A DNA stretch of 64,000 nucleotides from Lates calcarifer (taxonomy: Eukaryota > Chordata > Actinopteri > Centropomidae): positions 22,379,173 through 22,443,172 of the forward strand of contig NC_066853.1 of the NCBI RefSeq assembly GCF_001640805.2, read 5' to 3'. Numbering within the stretch: position 1 is the stretch's first letter; the number at the start of each line of letters is the position of its first letter. A model generated the notes under the pieces. It was not told the DNA's origin. It did not search any database and was given only the letters and a program-made list of their open reading frames with translations. The position numbers were made by a program, and so were the translations under genes. Shown here piece by piece: positions 24,223-36,562 of the stretch.

Positions 24223-24236
24223 ATTCATGTAATCTT
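24211..24236. repeat. 26-bp perfect palindrome at fragment junction
   Basis: The halves AAGATTACATGAA and TTCATGTAATCTT are exact reverse complements centred on an EcoRI site (GAATTC). It lies at the join between the Tc1 fragment and the extra B segment. Confidence 0.9.
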
Positions 24237-25397
24237 ACCATATGTCTCCCCTTGACCAAAGCTGAGCGTGGATTGATGCTGTCTTTACAGTTTGTTTTGA
24301 TCAGTTAGGAAATTTCACAAGGGGTCAGCTGATTTTTTCGTGTTACTCAGTGTACGGCAACAGGAAAAGTGCACTAGGTCCACCGGCGTCGAGGTGAACC
24401 AGCTGAATATAAGCCACTCAAGTTGACGACAAGTGCATTGAAAAGTAAAAGCTGCTGGCCTTTACCTTTTCTTTGTCAAAGCGCCTGTTCAGCCAGTAGT
24501 TAGTAAAGTAATATTTTCAGCGTTGTCCACAGTCTCATGACATGTTTAACAGGAAGCACAGCACGCTGGTTAAGCTCATGGCAAACTGTTACTAACAGCT
24601 AAAATGAAAGCTTGTCTGTATGTAGTCTAACTGGTTAGTTTGTCACTAATCTCCAAATTTGGCAAATTGCTATAAACTTCACTCTCTTAAACCAGTAACA
24701 GTCTGAGCTGGACTGATAGGGGTCTGTATGGATAAAGATAAAATCCTAATGATACCCATCCCTACAGCTGGTTAGTGGCTTCGCCCTGACTTTAGGCAGA
24801 TGAGATATTCACTGTTCAAATAAGTTCATTATAAGCCTTGTTTAAGCATAAATGATTTATATATGCACCCAATAACAGAACTTAAAAAAATGCTTTTGCT
24901 CAAAGCTCAAAGCTTGTAAAGCTCAAGTTAAAACTGAGTTTTATCTCCTTTTGGGAGGGGGTATTCTCTGTGTGTTGTGTGGGTGTGTTTGTGTTTGTGT
25001 TTGAGGGGGGAGGGGAAGAGGAGTTGATTGAGTCTGTGAGAAGCTGCCACAGAGAGGTTACAGTCAGGAGAGCCAAGAGCTGTCACAGATGATGAGCTCT
25101 GAAAAATATTATCACAGAAAATAATTAGCATAAAAGCTTTTATTTTAAATTTTTACATCTGGGAAGTGTGAACTGTTACGCCAGCGTGTGCCCTGCGACC
25201 TGCGTTGACCCCGCGGTTGCCGGGGTCCCGCGGTCGCCGCTCCCCCGACGGCGCGGGTGGAGGCCGTCAACGGCTCGGCTTATTAGGCCGGACGAGTGCG
25301 GACGGGCATGCCGTTCAACCTCTTTTTCGTTGTTTATTATTATTATTCGAACGGTCTGCCGGCAGCTTTAATTATTATTATTATTATTATTTTTTTT

Positions 25398-27979
25398 CTT
25401 CTTTTTTTCCGCCTCTTTGATCGCCTTTTTGAGGGCCTTAACATGCGTCAAAACTCCTGAAAATTTGCAGACGCGTCAGGCACGGCGAAAAATTTAAGAA
25501 TTTAGGGGTCTTGAGCATGGGTGTGGCAAAATGGCCTCGGTAGCGCCACCTACATTTTTAACGGAACAGCCCCTCAAGCCCGTTGCGCCTAAAAATCTGA
25601 AAATCTGCACACATATGTAACATCCCATGACGCACCAAAAAGTCTCTTGGAGCCATATTCTAAACCCAACAGAAAGTATTTTTATTTTGACCGGAAGGTG
25701 AAAAAATTGTGTGTTTTTGGCCATTTCCAGGGGTCGCTTGAACGCGAACTAGTCCTAGACGCATTATCCGATTGACTTCAAAATTTGATAATTTGTTCTT
25801 AAGACATAGACGAAGTTAAATTGCAAAAGTTTCGGACTTTTCATTGAAGGGCGTGGAAGTTATGGCCCCTCAAAGTTCGATCACTCGCCACAAAACAGGA
25901 AGTTGCTTTAAATTTGCTATATTTCGGCCATACTTTGTCCAAACTGCATCAAACTTTACAGGATTGTTAATGGTACCTATCTGCACACATCCATATGTCA
26001 ATATTCATACAATTGTTGTAGCAGCCACCTATTTATAGCAGGAAATGACATATTTTATAGTGTGATGTCCAGTTTCTAGACGGGTGACCAGATTCACTTC
26101 AAATGTTGTCAGCACATACTTAGACGATTTTTGGAAGACTGCCTCCGAAAATTGTGAGTTTTGGTCGAAGCGTGTGCCGGTTCTGGCCCGTCAAAGTTCG
26201 GAAACCCAACTTCCTGTTTGAAACCTCAGATTTTGGGGTAACTTCCTGTTGCGACTCTCTACTTTATCCTACAGATGGAGCCATTGTATTACTCTTTGAT
26301 GGGTTTTTGGAAGGGGGTCTCTGTGTGGTGTGTGTTTGTGTGTGTGTGTTTGAGGGGGGGAGGGGAAGAGGAGTTGATTGAGTCTGTGAGAAGCTACCAC
26401 AGGGGAGGATACAGTCAAGAGAGCCATGAGCTGTCACAGATGATGAGCTCTGAAAAATATTATCACAGAAAATAATTAGCATAAAAGCTTTTATTTTAAA
26501 TTTGTTGCAACAAATTCAGGTTTCTTACAGCATTTTCCTTATTGAAAACTAAATTCTACCTGAAATGTATCAATAAAAATCTTCTTTTGCAGTTAATGTC
26601 ACCAGTTTATAGTTTAGTTTTAATAGCATTCCCTGTCACTGATGTGCCTTTAATTATCGGTTCTATCAGGGATCATTTATGTGTTTATCTTACGGGGGTG
26701 AGCCACCTCACAGGTTGGTTATATTACCTGTTGACCTCAGCTCAGTGAGCTAAGACAATGTTTAATGCAGTGTTTTTTCTGATATGAAAATGGATATTAT
26801 TCAGCACATCTAACCTCAGCACCCTCTTCAGAAACTCATATCTGCAGATGTCAAAGCTGGCTCAAAAAATTAAACTGGCTTCAAATTAATTTGAAGGAAT
26901 TGTAGGTTATTTGAATTCATGTAATCTTACCATATGTCTCCCCTTGACCAAAGTCTTTACAGTTTGGTTTTGATCAGTTAGGAAATTTCACAAGGGGTCG
27001 CTGATATTTTCATGTTACACAGTGTACGGCGACAGGAAAAGTGCACGTCTACATCCACCGGCGTCGAGGTGAACCAGCTGAATATAAGCCACTCAAGTTG
27101 ACGACAAGTGCATTGAAAAGTAAAAGCTGCTGGCCTTTACCTTTTCTTTGTCAAAGCGCCTGTTCGGCCAGTAGTTAGTAAAGTAATATTTTCAGCGTTG
27201 TCCACAGTCTCATGACATGTTTAACAGGAAGCACAGCACGCTGGTTAAGCTCATGGCAAACTGTTACTAACAGCTAAAATGAAAGCTTGTCTGTATGTAG
27301 TCTAACTGGTTAGTTTGTCACTAATCTCCAAATTTTGCAAATTGCTATAAACTTCACTCTCTTAAACCAGTAACAGTCTAGAGCTGGACTGATAGGGGTC
27401 TGTATGGATAAAGATAAAATCCTAATGATACCCATCCCTACAGCTGGTTAGTGGCTTCGCCCTGACTTTAGGCAGATGAGATATTCACTGTTCAAATAAC
27501 TTCATTATAAGCCTTGTTTAAGCATAAATGATTTATATATGCACCCAATAACAGAACTTAAAAAAATGCTTTTGCTCAAAGCTCAAAGCTTGTAAACTCA
27601 AGTTAAAACTGAGTTTTATCTCCTTTTGGGAGGGGGTATCTGTGTGTGTGTGTGTGTGTGTGTGTGTTGTGTTTGTGTTTGAGGGGGGAGGGGAAGAGGA
27701 GTTGATTGAGTCTGTGAGAAGCTGCCACAGAGAGGTTACAGTCAGGAGAGCCAAGAGCTGTCACAGATGATGAGCTCTGAAAAATATTATCACAGAAAAT
27801 AATTAGCGTAAAAGCTTTTATTTAAAATTTTAACATCTGGGAAGTGTGAACTGTTACGCCAGCGTGTGCCCTGCGACCTGCGTTGACCCCGCGGTTGCCG
27901 GGGTCCCGCGGTCGCTGCTCCCCCGACGGGCGCCGGGTGCGAGGGCCCGTTCAACGGCCCTGCTCGCCAGCGTTTAATT
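25398..27979 (+). repeat. array unit 8 (extra-long, beta core)
   Basis: Unit of about 2,580 bp. It has a beta core with its own variant at 26110-26140 (cagcacatacttagacgatt). The extra B segment is about 330 bp (26868-27195), shorter than in unit 6 because of an internal gap near gtctccccttgacc. Its D box end has extra bases (aacggccctgctcgccagcg). Confidence 0.88.
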
Positions 27980-28006
27980 GCGATTTATTATTATTATTAT
28001 TTTTTT

Positions 28007-30624
28007 CTTCTTTTTCCGCCTCTTTAGATCGGCTTTTGAGGGCCTTAACATGCGTGAAAACTTACCAAAATTTGCAGACGCGTCAGGCACGGCGAAAAAT
28101 TTAATAATTTAGGGGTCTTGAGCATGGGTGTGGCAAAATGCCTCGGTAGCGCCACCTACATTTTTAAACGGAACAGCCCCTCAAGCCCGTTGCGCCTAAA
28201 AATCTGAAAATCTGCACACATATGTAACATCCCATGACGCACCAAAAAGTCTCTTGGAGCCATATCCTAAACCCAACAGAAAGTATTTTTATTTTGACCG
28301 GAAGGTGAAAAAATTGTGTGTTTTTGGCCATTTCCAGGGGTCGCTTGAACGCGAACTAGTCCTAGACGCATTATCCCGATTGACTTCAAAACTTGATAGT
28401 ATGTTCTTAAGACATAGACGATGTTAAATTGCGGCAGATTTTGGAGCTTTTGTTGAAGGGCGTGGAAGTTATGGCCCCTCAAAGTTCGATTACTCGCCAC
28501 GAAACAGGAAGTTGCTTTAATTTTGCTATATTTCGGCCATACTTTGTCCAAACTGCATCAAACTTTACAGGATTGTTAATGGTACCTATCTGCACACATC
28601 CATATGTCAATATTCATACAATTGTTGTAGCGCCACCTATTTATAGCAGGAAATGACATATTTTATAGTGTGATGTCCAGTTTCTAGACGGGTGACCAGA
28701 TTCACTTCAAATGTTGTCAGCCCCTCCTTGACAATTTTTGGAAGACTGCCTCCGAAAATTGTGAGTTTTGGGTCGAAGCGATGTGCCTGGTTCTGGCCCG
28801 TCAAAGTTCGGAAACCCAACTTCCTGTTTGAAACCTCAGATTTTGGGGTAACTTCCTGTTGCGACTCTCTACTTTATCCTACAGATGGAGCCATTGTATT
28901 ACTCTTTGATGGGTTTTTGGAAGGGGGTCTCTGTGTGTGTGTGTCTGTGTGTGTGTGTGTGTTGAGTGGGGTGAGGGGAAGAGGAGTTGATTGAGTCTGT
29001 GAGAAGCTGCCACAGGGAGGTTACAGTCAGGAGAGCCATGAGCTGTCACAGATGATGAGTCTGAAAATATTATCACAGAAAATAATTAGCATAAAAGCTT
29101 TATTTAAATTTGTTGCAACAAATTCAGGTTCTTACAGCATTTTCCTTATTGAAAACTAAATTCTACCTGAAATGTATCAATAAAAATCTTCTTTTGCAGT
29201 TAATGTCACCAGTTTATAGTTAGTTTAATAGCATTCCTGTCACTGATGGCCTTAATTATCGGTCTATCAGGGATCATATGGTTATCTTACGGGGTGAGCC
29301 ACCTCACAGGTGGTTATACCTTTGACCTCAGCTCAGTGAGCTAAGACAATGTTTAATGCAGTGTTTTTCTGATATGAAAATGATATTATTCAGCACATCT
29401 AACCTCAGCAGGCCTCTCAGAAACTCAATCTGCAGATGTCAAAGCTGCTCAAAAAATTAAACTGGCTCAAATAATTTAAGGAATGTAGGTTATTTTGAAT
29501 TCATGTAATCTCCATCACCCTTCTGTTCTTTCCATCTCTCTACTATCTTCTCCATATGTCTCCCTTGACCAAAGCTGAGCGTGGATTGATGCTGTCTTTA
29601 CAGTTTGGTTTTGATCAGTTAGGAAATTTCACACGGGGTCAGCTGATTTTTTCGTGTTACTCAGTGTACGGCGACAGGAAAAGTGCACTAGGTCCACGGG
29701 CGTCGAGGTGAACCAGCTGAATATAAGCCACTCAAGTTGACGACAAGTGCATTGAAAAGTAAAAGCTGCTGGCCTTTACCTTTTCTTTGTCAAAGCGCCT
29801 GTTCGGCCAAGTAGTTAGTAAAGTAATATTTTCAGCGTTGTCCACAGTCTCATGACATGTTTAACAGGAAGCACAGCACGCTGGTTAAGCTCATGGCAAA
29901 CTGTTACTAACAGCTAAAATGAAAGCTTGTCTGTATGTAGTCTAACTGGTTAGTTTGTCACTAATCTCCAAATTTTGCAAATTGCTATAAACTTCACTCT
30001 CTTAAACCAGTAACAGTCTGAGCTGGACTGATAGGGGTCTGTATGGATAAAGATAAAATCCTAATGATACCCATCCCTACAGCTGGTTAGTGGCTTCGCC
30101 CTGACTTTAGGCAGATGAGATATTCACTGTTCAAATAACTTCATTATAAGCCTTGTTTAAGCATAAATGATTTATATATGCACCCAATAACAGAACTTAA
30201 AAAAATGCTTTTGCTCAAAGCTCAAAGCTTTTAAACTCAAGTTAAAACTGAGTTTTATCTCCTTTTGGGAGGGGGTATTCCTGTGTGTGTTGTGTGTGTG
30301 TGTGTGTGGTGTGTGTTTGTGTTTGTGTTTGAGGGGGAGGGGAAGAGGAGTTGATTGAGTCTGTGAGAAGCTGCCACAGGAGAGGTTACAGTCAAGAGAG
30401 CCAAGAGCTGTCACAGATGATGAGCTCTGAAAAATATTATCACAGAAAATAATTAGCGTAAAAGCTTTTATTTAAAATTTTTACATCTCGGAAGTGTGAA
30501 CTGTTACGCCAGCGTGTGCCCTGCGACCTGCGTTGACCCCGCGGTTGCCGGGGTCCCGCGGTCGCCGCTCCCCCGACGGGCGCCGGGTGCGAGGGCCCGT
30601 TCAACGCTGCTCGCAGCTTTAATT
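28007..30624 (+). repeat. array unit 9 (extra-long, alpha-like core)
   Basis: Unit of 2,618 bp with the full extra B segment (29449-29836). Between about 29050 and 29560 it shows dozens of single-base deletions, mostly at homopolymers and doublets, that are absent from sister units. Confidence 0.88.
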
Positions 30625-30652
30625 ATTATTATTATTATTATTATTTTTTTTT

Positions 30653-33300
30653 CTTCTTTTTCCGCCTCTTAGATCGGCTTTTTGAGGGCCTTAACATGCG
30701 TGAAAACTTACCAAAATTTGCAGACGCGTCAGGCACGGCGAAAAATTTAATAATTTAGGGGTCTTGAGCATGGGCGTGGTAAAATGCCCTCGGTAGCGCC
30801 ACCTACATTTTTAAACGGAACAGCCCCTCAAGCCCGTTGCGCCTAAAAATCTGAAAATCTGCACACATATGTAACATCCCATGACGCACCAAAAAGTCTC
30901 TTGGAGCCATATTCTAAACCCAACAGAAAGTATTTTTATTTTGACCGGAAGGTGAAAAAATTGTGTGTTTTTGGCCATTTCCAGGGGTCGCTTGAACGCG
31001 AACTAGTCCTAGACGCATTATCCCATTGACTTCAAAACTTAATAGTATGTTCTTAAGACATAGACGATGTTAAATTGCGGCAGATTTTGAGTTTTTGTTG
31101 AAGGGCGTGGAAGTTATGGCCCCTCAAAGTTCGATTACTCGCCACGAAACAGGAAGTTGCTTTATTTTTGCTATATTTCGGCCATACTTTGTCCAAACTG
31201 CATCAAACTTTACAGGATTGTTAATGGTACCTATCTGCACACATCCATATGTCAATATTCATACAATTGTTGTAGCGCCACCTATTTATAGCAGGAAATG
31301 ACATATTTTATAGTGTGATGTCCAGTTTCTAGACGGGTGACCAGATTCACTTCAAATGTTGTCAGCCCCTCCTTGAGGAATTTTTTGGAAGACTGGCTCC
31401 GAAAATTGTGAGTTTGGGTCGAAGCGTGTGCCGGTTCTGGCCCGTCAAAGTTTGGAAACCCAACTTCCTGTTTGAAACCTCAGATTTTGGGGTAACTTCC
31501 TGTTGCGACTCTCTACTTTATCCTACAGATGGAGCCATTGTATTACTCTTTGATGGGTTTTTGGAAGGGGGTCTCTGTGTGTGTGTGTCTGTGTGTGTGT
31601 GTTTGAGGGGGGAGGGGAAGAGGAGTTGATTGAGTCTGTGAGAAGCTGCCACAGGGAGGTTACAGTCAAGAGAGCCATGAGCTGTCACAGATGATGAGTT
31701 CTGAAAAATATTATCACAGAAAATAATTAGCATAAAAGCTTTTATTTTAAATTTGTTGCAACAAATTCAGGTTTCTTACAGCATTTTCCTTATTGAAAAC
31801 TAAATTCTACCTGAAATGTATCAATAAAAATCTTCTTTTGCAGTTAATGTCACCAGTTTATAGTTTAGTTTTAATAGCATTCCCTGTCACTGATGTGCCT
31901 TTAATTATCGGTTCTATCAGGGATCATTTATGTGTTTATCTTACGGGGGTGAGCCACCTCACAGGTTGGTTATATTACCTGTTGACCTCAGCTCAGTGAG
32001 CTAAGACAATGTTTAATGCAGTGTTTTTTCTGATATGAAAATGGATATTATTCAGCACATCTAACCTCAGCAGGCCCCTCTTCAGAAACTCATATCTGCA
32101 GATGTCAAAGCTGGCTCAAAAAATTAAACTGGCTTCAAATTAATTTTAAGGAATTGTAGGTTATTTTGAATTCATGTAATCTTTCTCCATCACCCTTTCT
32201 GTTTCTTTCCATCTCTCTACTCATCTTCTCCCATATGTCTCCCCTTGACCAAAGCTGAGCGTGGATTGATGCTGTCTTTACAGTTTGGTTTTGATCAGTT
32301 AGGAAATTTCACACGGGGTCAGCTGATTTTTTCGTCTTACTCAGTGTACGGCGACAGGAAAAGTTCACTAGGTCCTCCAGCGTCGAGGTGAACCAGCTGA
32401 ATATAAGCCACTCAAGTTGACGACAAGTGCATTGAAAAGTAAAAGCTGCTGGCCTTTACCTTTTCTTTGTCAAAGCGCCTGTTTGGCCAGTAGTTAGTAA
32501 AGTAATATTTTCAGCGTTGTCCACAGTCTCATGACATGTTTAACAGGAAGCACAGCACGCTGGTTAAGCTCATGGCAAACTGTTACTAACAGCTAAAATG
32601 AAAGCTTGTCTGTATGTAGTCTAACTGGTTAGTTTGTCACTAATCTCCAAATTTTGCAAATTGCTATAAACTTCACTCTCTTAAACCAGTAACAGTCTGA
32701 GCTGGAATGATAGGGGTCTGTATGGATAAAGATAAAATCCTAATGATACCCATCCCTACAGCTGGTTAGTGGCTTCGCCCTGACTTTAGGCAGATGAGAT
32801 ATTCACTGTTCAAATAACTTCATTATAAGCCTTGTTTAAGCACAAATGATTTATATATGCACCCAATAACAGAACTTAAAAAAAATGCTTTTGCTCAAAG
32901 CTCAAAGCTTGTAAACTCAAGTTAAAACTGAGTTTTATCTCCTTTTGGGAGGGGGTATCTCTCTGTGTGTGCGTGTGTGTTTGTGTGGGTGTGTTTGTGT
33001 TTGTGTTTGAGGGGGAGGGGAAGAGGAGTTGACTGAGTCTGTGAGAAGCTGCCACAGGGAGGTTACAGTCAGGAGAGCCAAGAGCTGTCACAGATGATGA
33101 GCTCTGAAAAATATTATTACAGAAAATAATTAGCATAAAAGCTTTTATTTTAAATTTTTACATCTCGGAAGTGTGAACTGTTACGCCAGCGTGTGCCCTG
33201 CGACCTGCGTTGACCCCGCGGTTGCCGGGGTCCCGCGGTCGCCACTCCCCCGACGGGCGCCGGTGCGAGGGCCCGTTCAACGCTGCTCGCAGCTTTAATT
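30653..33300 (+). repeat. array unit 10 (extra-long, alpha core)
   Basis: Unit of 2,648 bp, close to unit 6. Both have gatgatgagttctgaaaaat in C1 where the other units have gagctctg, and both have the full extra B segment. It differs at ccttgaggaattttttgg. Confidence 0.9.
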
Positions 33301-33321
33301 ATTATTATTATTATTTTTTTT

Positions 33322-34255
33322 CTTCTTTTTCCGCCTCTTAGATCGGCTTTTTGAGGGCCTTAACATGCGTGAAAACTTACCAAAATTTGCAGACGCGTCA
33401 GGCACGGCGAAAAATTTAATAATTTAGGGGTCTTGAGCATGGGCGTGGTAAAATGGCCTCGGTAGCGCCACCTACATTTTTAAACGGAACAGCCCCTCAA
33501 GCCCGTTGCGCCTAAAAATCTGAAAATCTGCACACATATGTAACATCCCATGACGCACCAAAAAGTCTCTTGGAGCCATATTCTAAACCCAACAGAAAGT
33601 ATTTTTATTTTGACCGGAAGGTGAAAAAATTGTGTGTTTTTGGCCATTTCCAGGGGTCGCTTGAACGCGAACTAGTCCTAGACGCATTATCCGATTGACT
33701 TCAAAACTTAATAGTATGTTCTTAAGACATAGACGATGTTAAATTGCGGCAGATTTTGAGTTTTTGTTGAAGGGCGTGGAAGTTATGGCCCCTCAAAGTT
33801 CGATTACTCGCCACGAAACAGGAAGTTGCTTTATTTTTGCTATATTTCGGCCATACTTTGTCCAAACTGCATCAAACTTTACAGGATTGTTAATGGTACC
33901 TATCTGCACACATCCATATGTCAATATTCATACAATTGTTGTAGCACCACCTATTTATAGCAGGAAATGACATATTTTATAGTGTGATGTCCAGTTTCTA
34001 GACGGGTGACCAGATTCACTTCAAATGTTGTCAGCCCCTCCTTGAGGAATTTTTTGGAAGACTGGCTCCGAAAATTGTGAGTTTTGGTCGAAGCGTGTGC
34101 CGGTTCTGGCCCGTCAAAGTTCAGAAACCCAACTTCCTGTTTGAAACCTCAGATTTTGGGGTAACTTCCTGTTGCGACTCTCTACTTTATCCTATAGATG
34201 GAGCCATTGTATTACTCTTTGATGGGTTTTTGGAAGGGGGTCTCTGTGTGTGTGC

Positions 34256-34294
<39 letters not shown>

Positions 34295-35843
34295 TGTTTG
34301 TGTTTGTGTTTGAGGGGGGAGGGGAAGAAGAGTTGATTGAGTCTGTGAGAAGCTGCCACAGAGAGGTTACAGTCAGGAGAGCCAAGAGCTGCTTTACACG
34401 CGGTATAAAAACTTCAGTTAAGATTTGAGCTGTCACTTGAGAAAGCATCATGCCAAAAACTAAGGAAATCACTGTAGACTTGAAGAATTGTCGATGCTTA
34501 GGAAGCAGGAGAAGGATATACAAAGTTATAACAGCATTTCCAAGCGTCAAGAACTCAAATGAGAAGCGTCACCGAGAAATTCAAGGAGAGCCACACTGTG
34601 CAGAACAAGCCTGGCAGAGGTAGGAAGCCAAAGATTTCAATGACCCTGGAAAGAAAACCAGTTAGAGACCTGTCTAAAGAACCCATAAATGCTGCCAAGA
34701 CACTAGTGAATGACTTAGTTAAGTCTGAAATTGTAGTCTCAAAGAAGATTACATGAATTCATGTAATCTTACCATATGTCTCCCCTTGACCAAAGCTGAG
34801 CGTGGATTGATGCTGTCTTTACAGTTTGGTTTTGATCAGTTAGGAAATTTCACACGGGGTCAGCTGATTTTTTCGTCTTACTCAGTGTACGGCGACAGGA
34901 AAAGTTCACTAGGTCCTCCAGCGTCGAGGTGAACCAGCTGAATATAAGCCACTCAAGTTGACGACAAGTGCATTGAAAAGTAAAAGCTGCTGGCCTTTAC
35001 CTTTTCTTTGTCAAAGCGCCTGTTTGGCCAGTAGTTAGTAAAGTAATATTTTCAGCGTTGTCCACAGTCTCATGACATGTTTAACAGGAAGCACAGCACG
35101 CTGGTTAAGCTCATGGCAAACTGTTACTAACAGCTAAAATGAAAGCTTGTCTGTATGTAGTCTAACTGGTTAGTTTGTCACTAATCTCCAAATTTTGCAA
35201 ATTGCTATAAACTTCACTCTCTTAAACCAGTAACAGTCTGAGCTGGACTGATAGGGGTCTGTATGGATAAAGATAAAATCCTAATGATACCCATCCCTAC
35301 AGCTGGTTAGTGGCTTCGCCCTGACTTTAGGCAGATGAGATATTCACTGTTCAAATAACTTCATTATAAGCCTTGTTTAAGCATAAATGATTTATATATG
35401 CACCCAATAACAGAACTTAAAAAAATGCTTTTGCTCAAAGCTCAAAGCTTGTAAACTCAAGTTAAAACTGAGTTTTATCTCCTTTTGGGAGGGGGTATTT
35501 CTCTGTGTGTTTGTGTGTGTGTGTGTGTGGGTGTGTTTGTGTTTGTGTTTGAGGGGGAGGGGAAGAGGAGTTGATTGAGTCTGTGAGAAGCTGCCACAGA
35601 GAGGTTACAGTCAAGAGAGCCAAGAGCTGTCACAGATGATGAGCTCTGAAAAATATTATCACAGAAAATAATTAGCGTAAAAGCTTTTATTTAAAATTTT
35701 AACATCTGGGAAGTGTGAACTGTTACGCCAGCGTGTGCCCTGCGACCTGCGTTGACCCCGCGGTTGCCGGGGTCCCGCGGTCGCCGCTCCCCCGACGGGC
35801 GCCGGGTGCGAGGGCCCGTTCAACGCTGCTCGCAGCTTTAATT
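33322..35843 (+). repeat. array unit 11 (alpha core, Tc1 fragment)
   Basis: Unit of 2,522 bp. It combines an alpha core (unit 10 type) with the Tc1-bearing middle found in unit 7. It ends at a normal D box and an (ATT)n tract at 35844-35862, after which unique sequence resumes (ctcacatacaaaaacacagg). Confidence 0.9.
34392..34756 (+). pseudogene. Tc1/mariner transposase N-terminal fragment, copy 2
   Basis: Nearly the same fragment as at 23865-24222: ATG at 34450, the same internal frame change, the same truncation at SKKIT, and the same 26-bp palindrome at 34745-34770. It keeps VRDLSKEPINAAKTLVNDL, a slightly better match to active Tc1 proteins than copy 1. Shared breakpoints show that both copies descend from one insertion that spread with the unit. 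Confidence 0.85.
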
Positions 35844-36512
35844 ATTATTATTATTATTATTACTCACATACAAAAACACAGGCGCAGGCACATACACACA
35901 CATAAGTGAAGACATGTGTATTGCCATTGTCAGTTAATTTATTCCACATGGGCCAATTAAACTAAATAGACATAATTGTCTGTCCATCACACACATACAC
36001 CTCTCTGCTCTTAAGCATAATGTCTCTGTGAGTCTGTTCATGTCAGTCTGAAAACACCTTAATGACTTGACTAAACCTGGCATAGAGCTGAAAGTTATAA
36101 TGTTTATTAATGAATTAATATATGTCTGTATGGTGGCACATCTTCCATGGCTGGAGACTTCCTCTTTACACTGACACTGAGAAATGTGGATTTGTTTGTT
36201 GTTTTGCATCTCATTGTTGACTGTCTGGAACAGAGCCAGCATCTTTGTATTTTCACTTTGAGAGTTGAAGTTAGTATGAAATTAGTATTTTTATAGAATT
36301 GCATGCCCTTATGGAAATAATGGAGTCCTTAATTATTTGATGAGGAACCAAAATAGTCTGCCATAAATTCTACCCTTACACAAAGTTTATAATTTTCAAT
36401 TTTTGTTGAAATTTTTGAAAATGTGTAAATTCATTTATATGTTTGATACCTCGATGACACTGCCAAAAAACCTGAACGTTATTCATCAGAAAGTAGATTA
36501 TATGGGAGGTCT

Positions 36513-36562
36513 GTTGTATTGGATTGCATTAGGTGTACCTAATTAAGTGGCCTCTGAGTGTA
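36513..36562 (+). repeat. decayed end of a teleost interspersed repeat
   Basis: TATTGGATTGCATTAGGTG followed by TACCTAATTAAGTGGCCTCT and GAGTGTAG resembles a terminal motif I recall as frequent in fish (gtgtacctaataaagtggccagtgagtg). Only the end is recognisable. Confidence 0.45.

Larger units (their letters stand above)
22810..25373 (+). repeat. array unit 7 (beta core, Tc1 fragment)
   Basis: Unit of 2,564 bp. C1 stops at about 23864 and is replaced by a Tc1 transposase fragment, which then joins the middle of the extra B segment. The D box (25245-25373) is scrambled relative to the others. Confidence 0.9.
11135..35862. repeat. 24.7-kb macrosatellite of 11 complex units
   Basis: Eleven head-to-tail units in the plus orientation each run from CTTCTTTTTCCGCCTC to CGCAGCTTTAATT and are separated by (ATT)n tracts. 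Core, about 900 bp: begins ccgcctctt and contains recurring phrases such as GTAGCGCCACCTACATTTTT, CTCTTGGAGCCATATTCTAA and GGGCGTGGAAGTTATGGCCC. C block, about 190 bp: (TG)n then a G-rich segment, ending in TTTTATTTTAAATTT. Long units have C twice, flanking an 800-bp B block. A CpG-rich D box of about 100 bp closes each unit. The core and D box resemble a dispersed repeat that I recall as abundant in many teleosts, but I cannot give its database name. Frames such as MAPQSSITRHETGSC recur in every copy because the copies are alike, not because they are genes. Confidence 0.95.
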
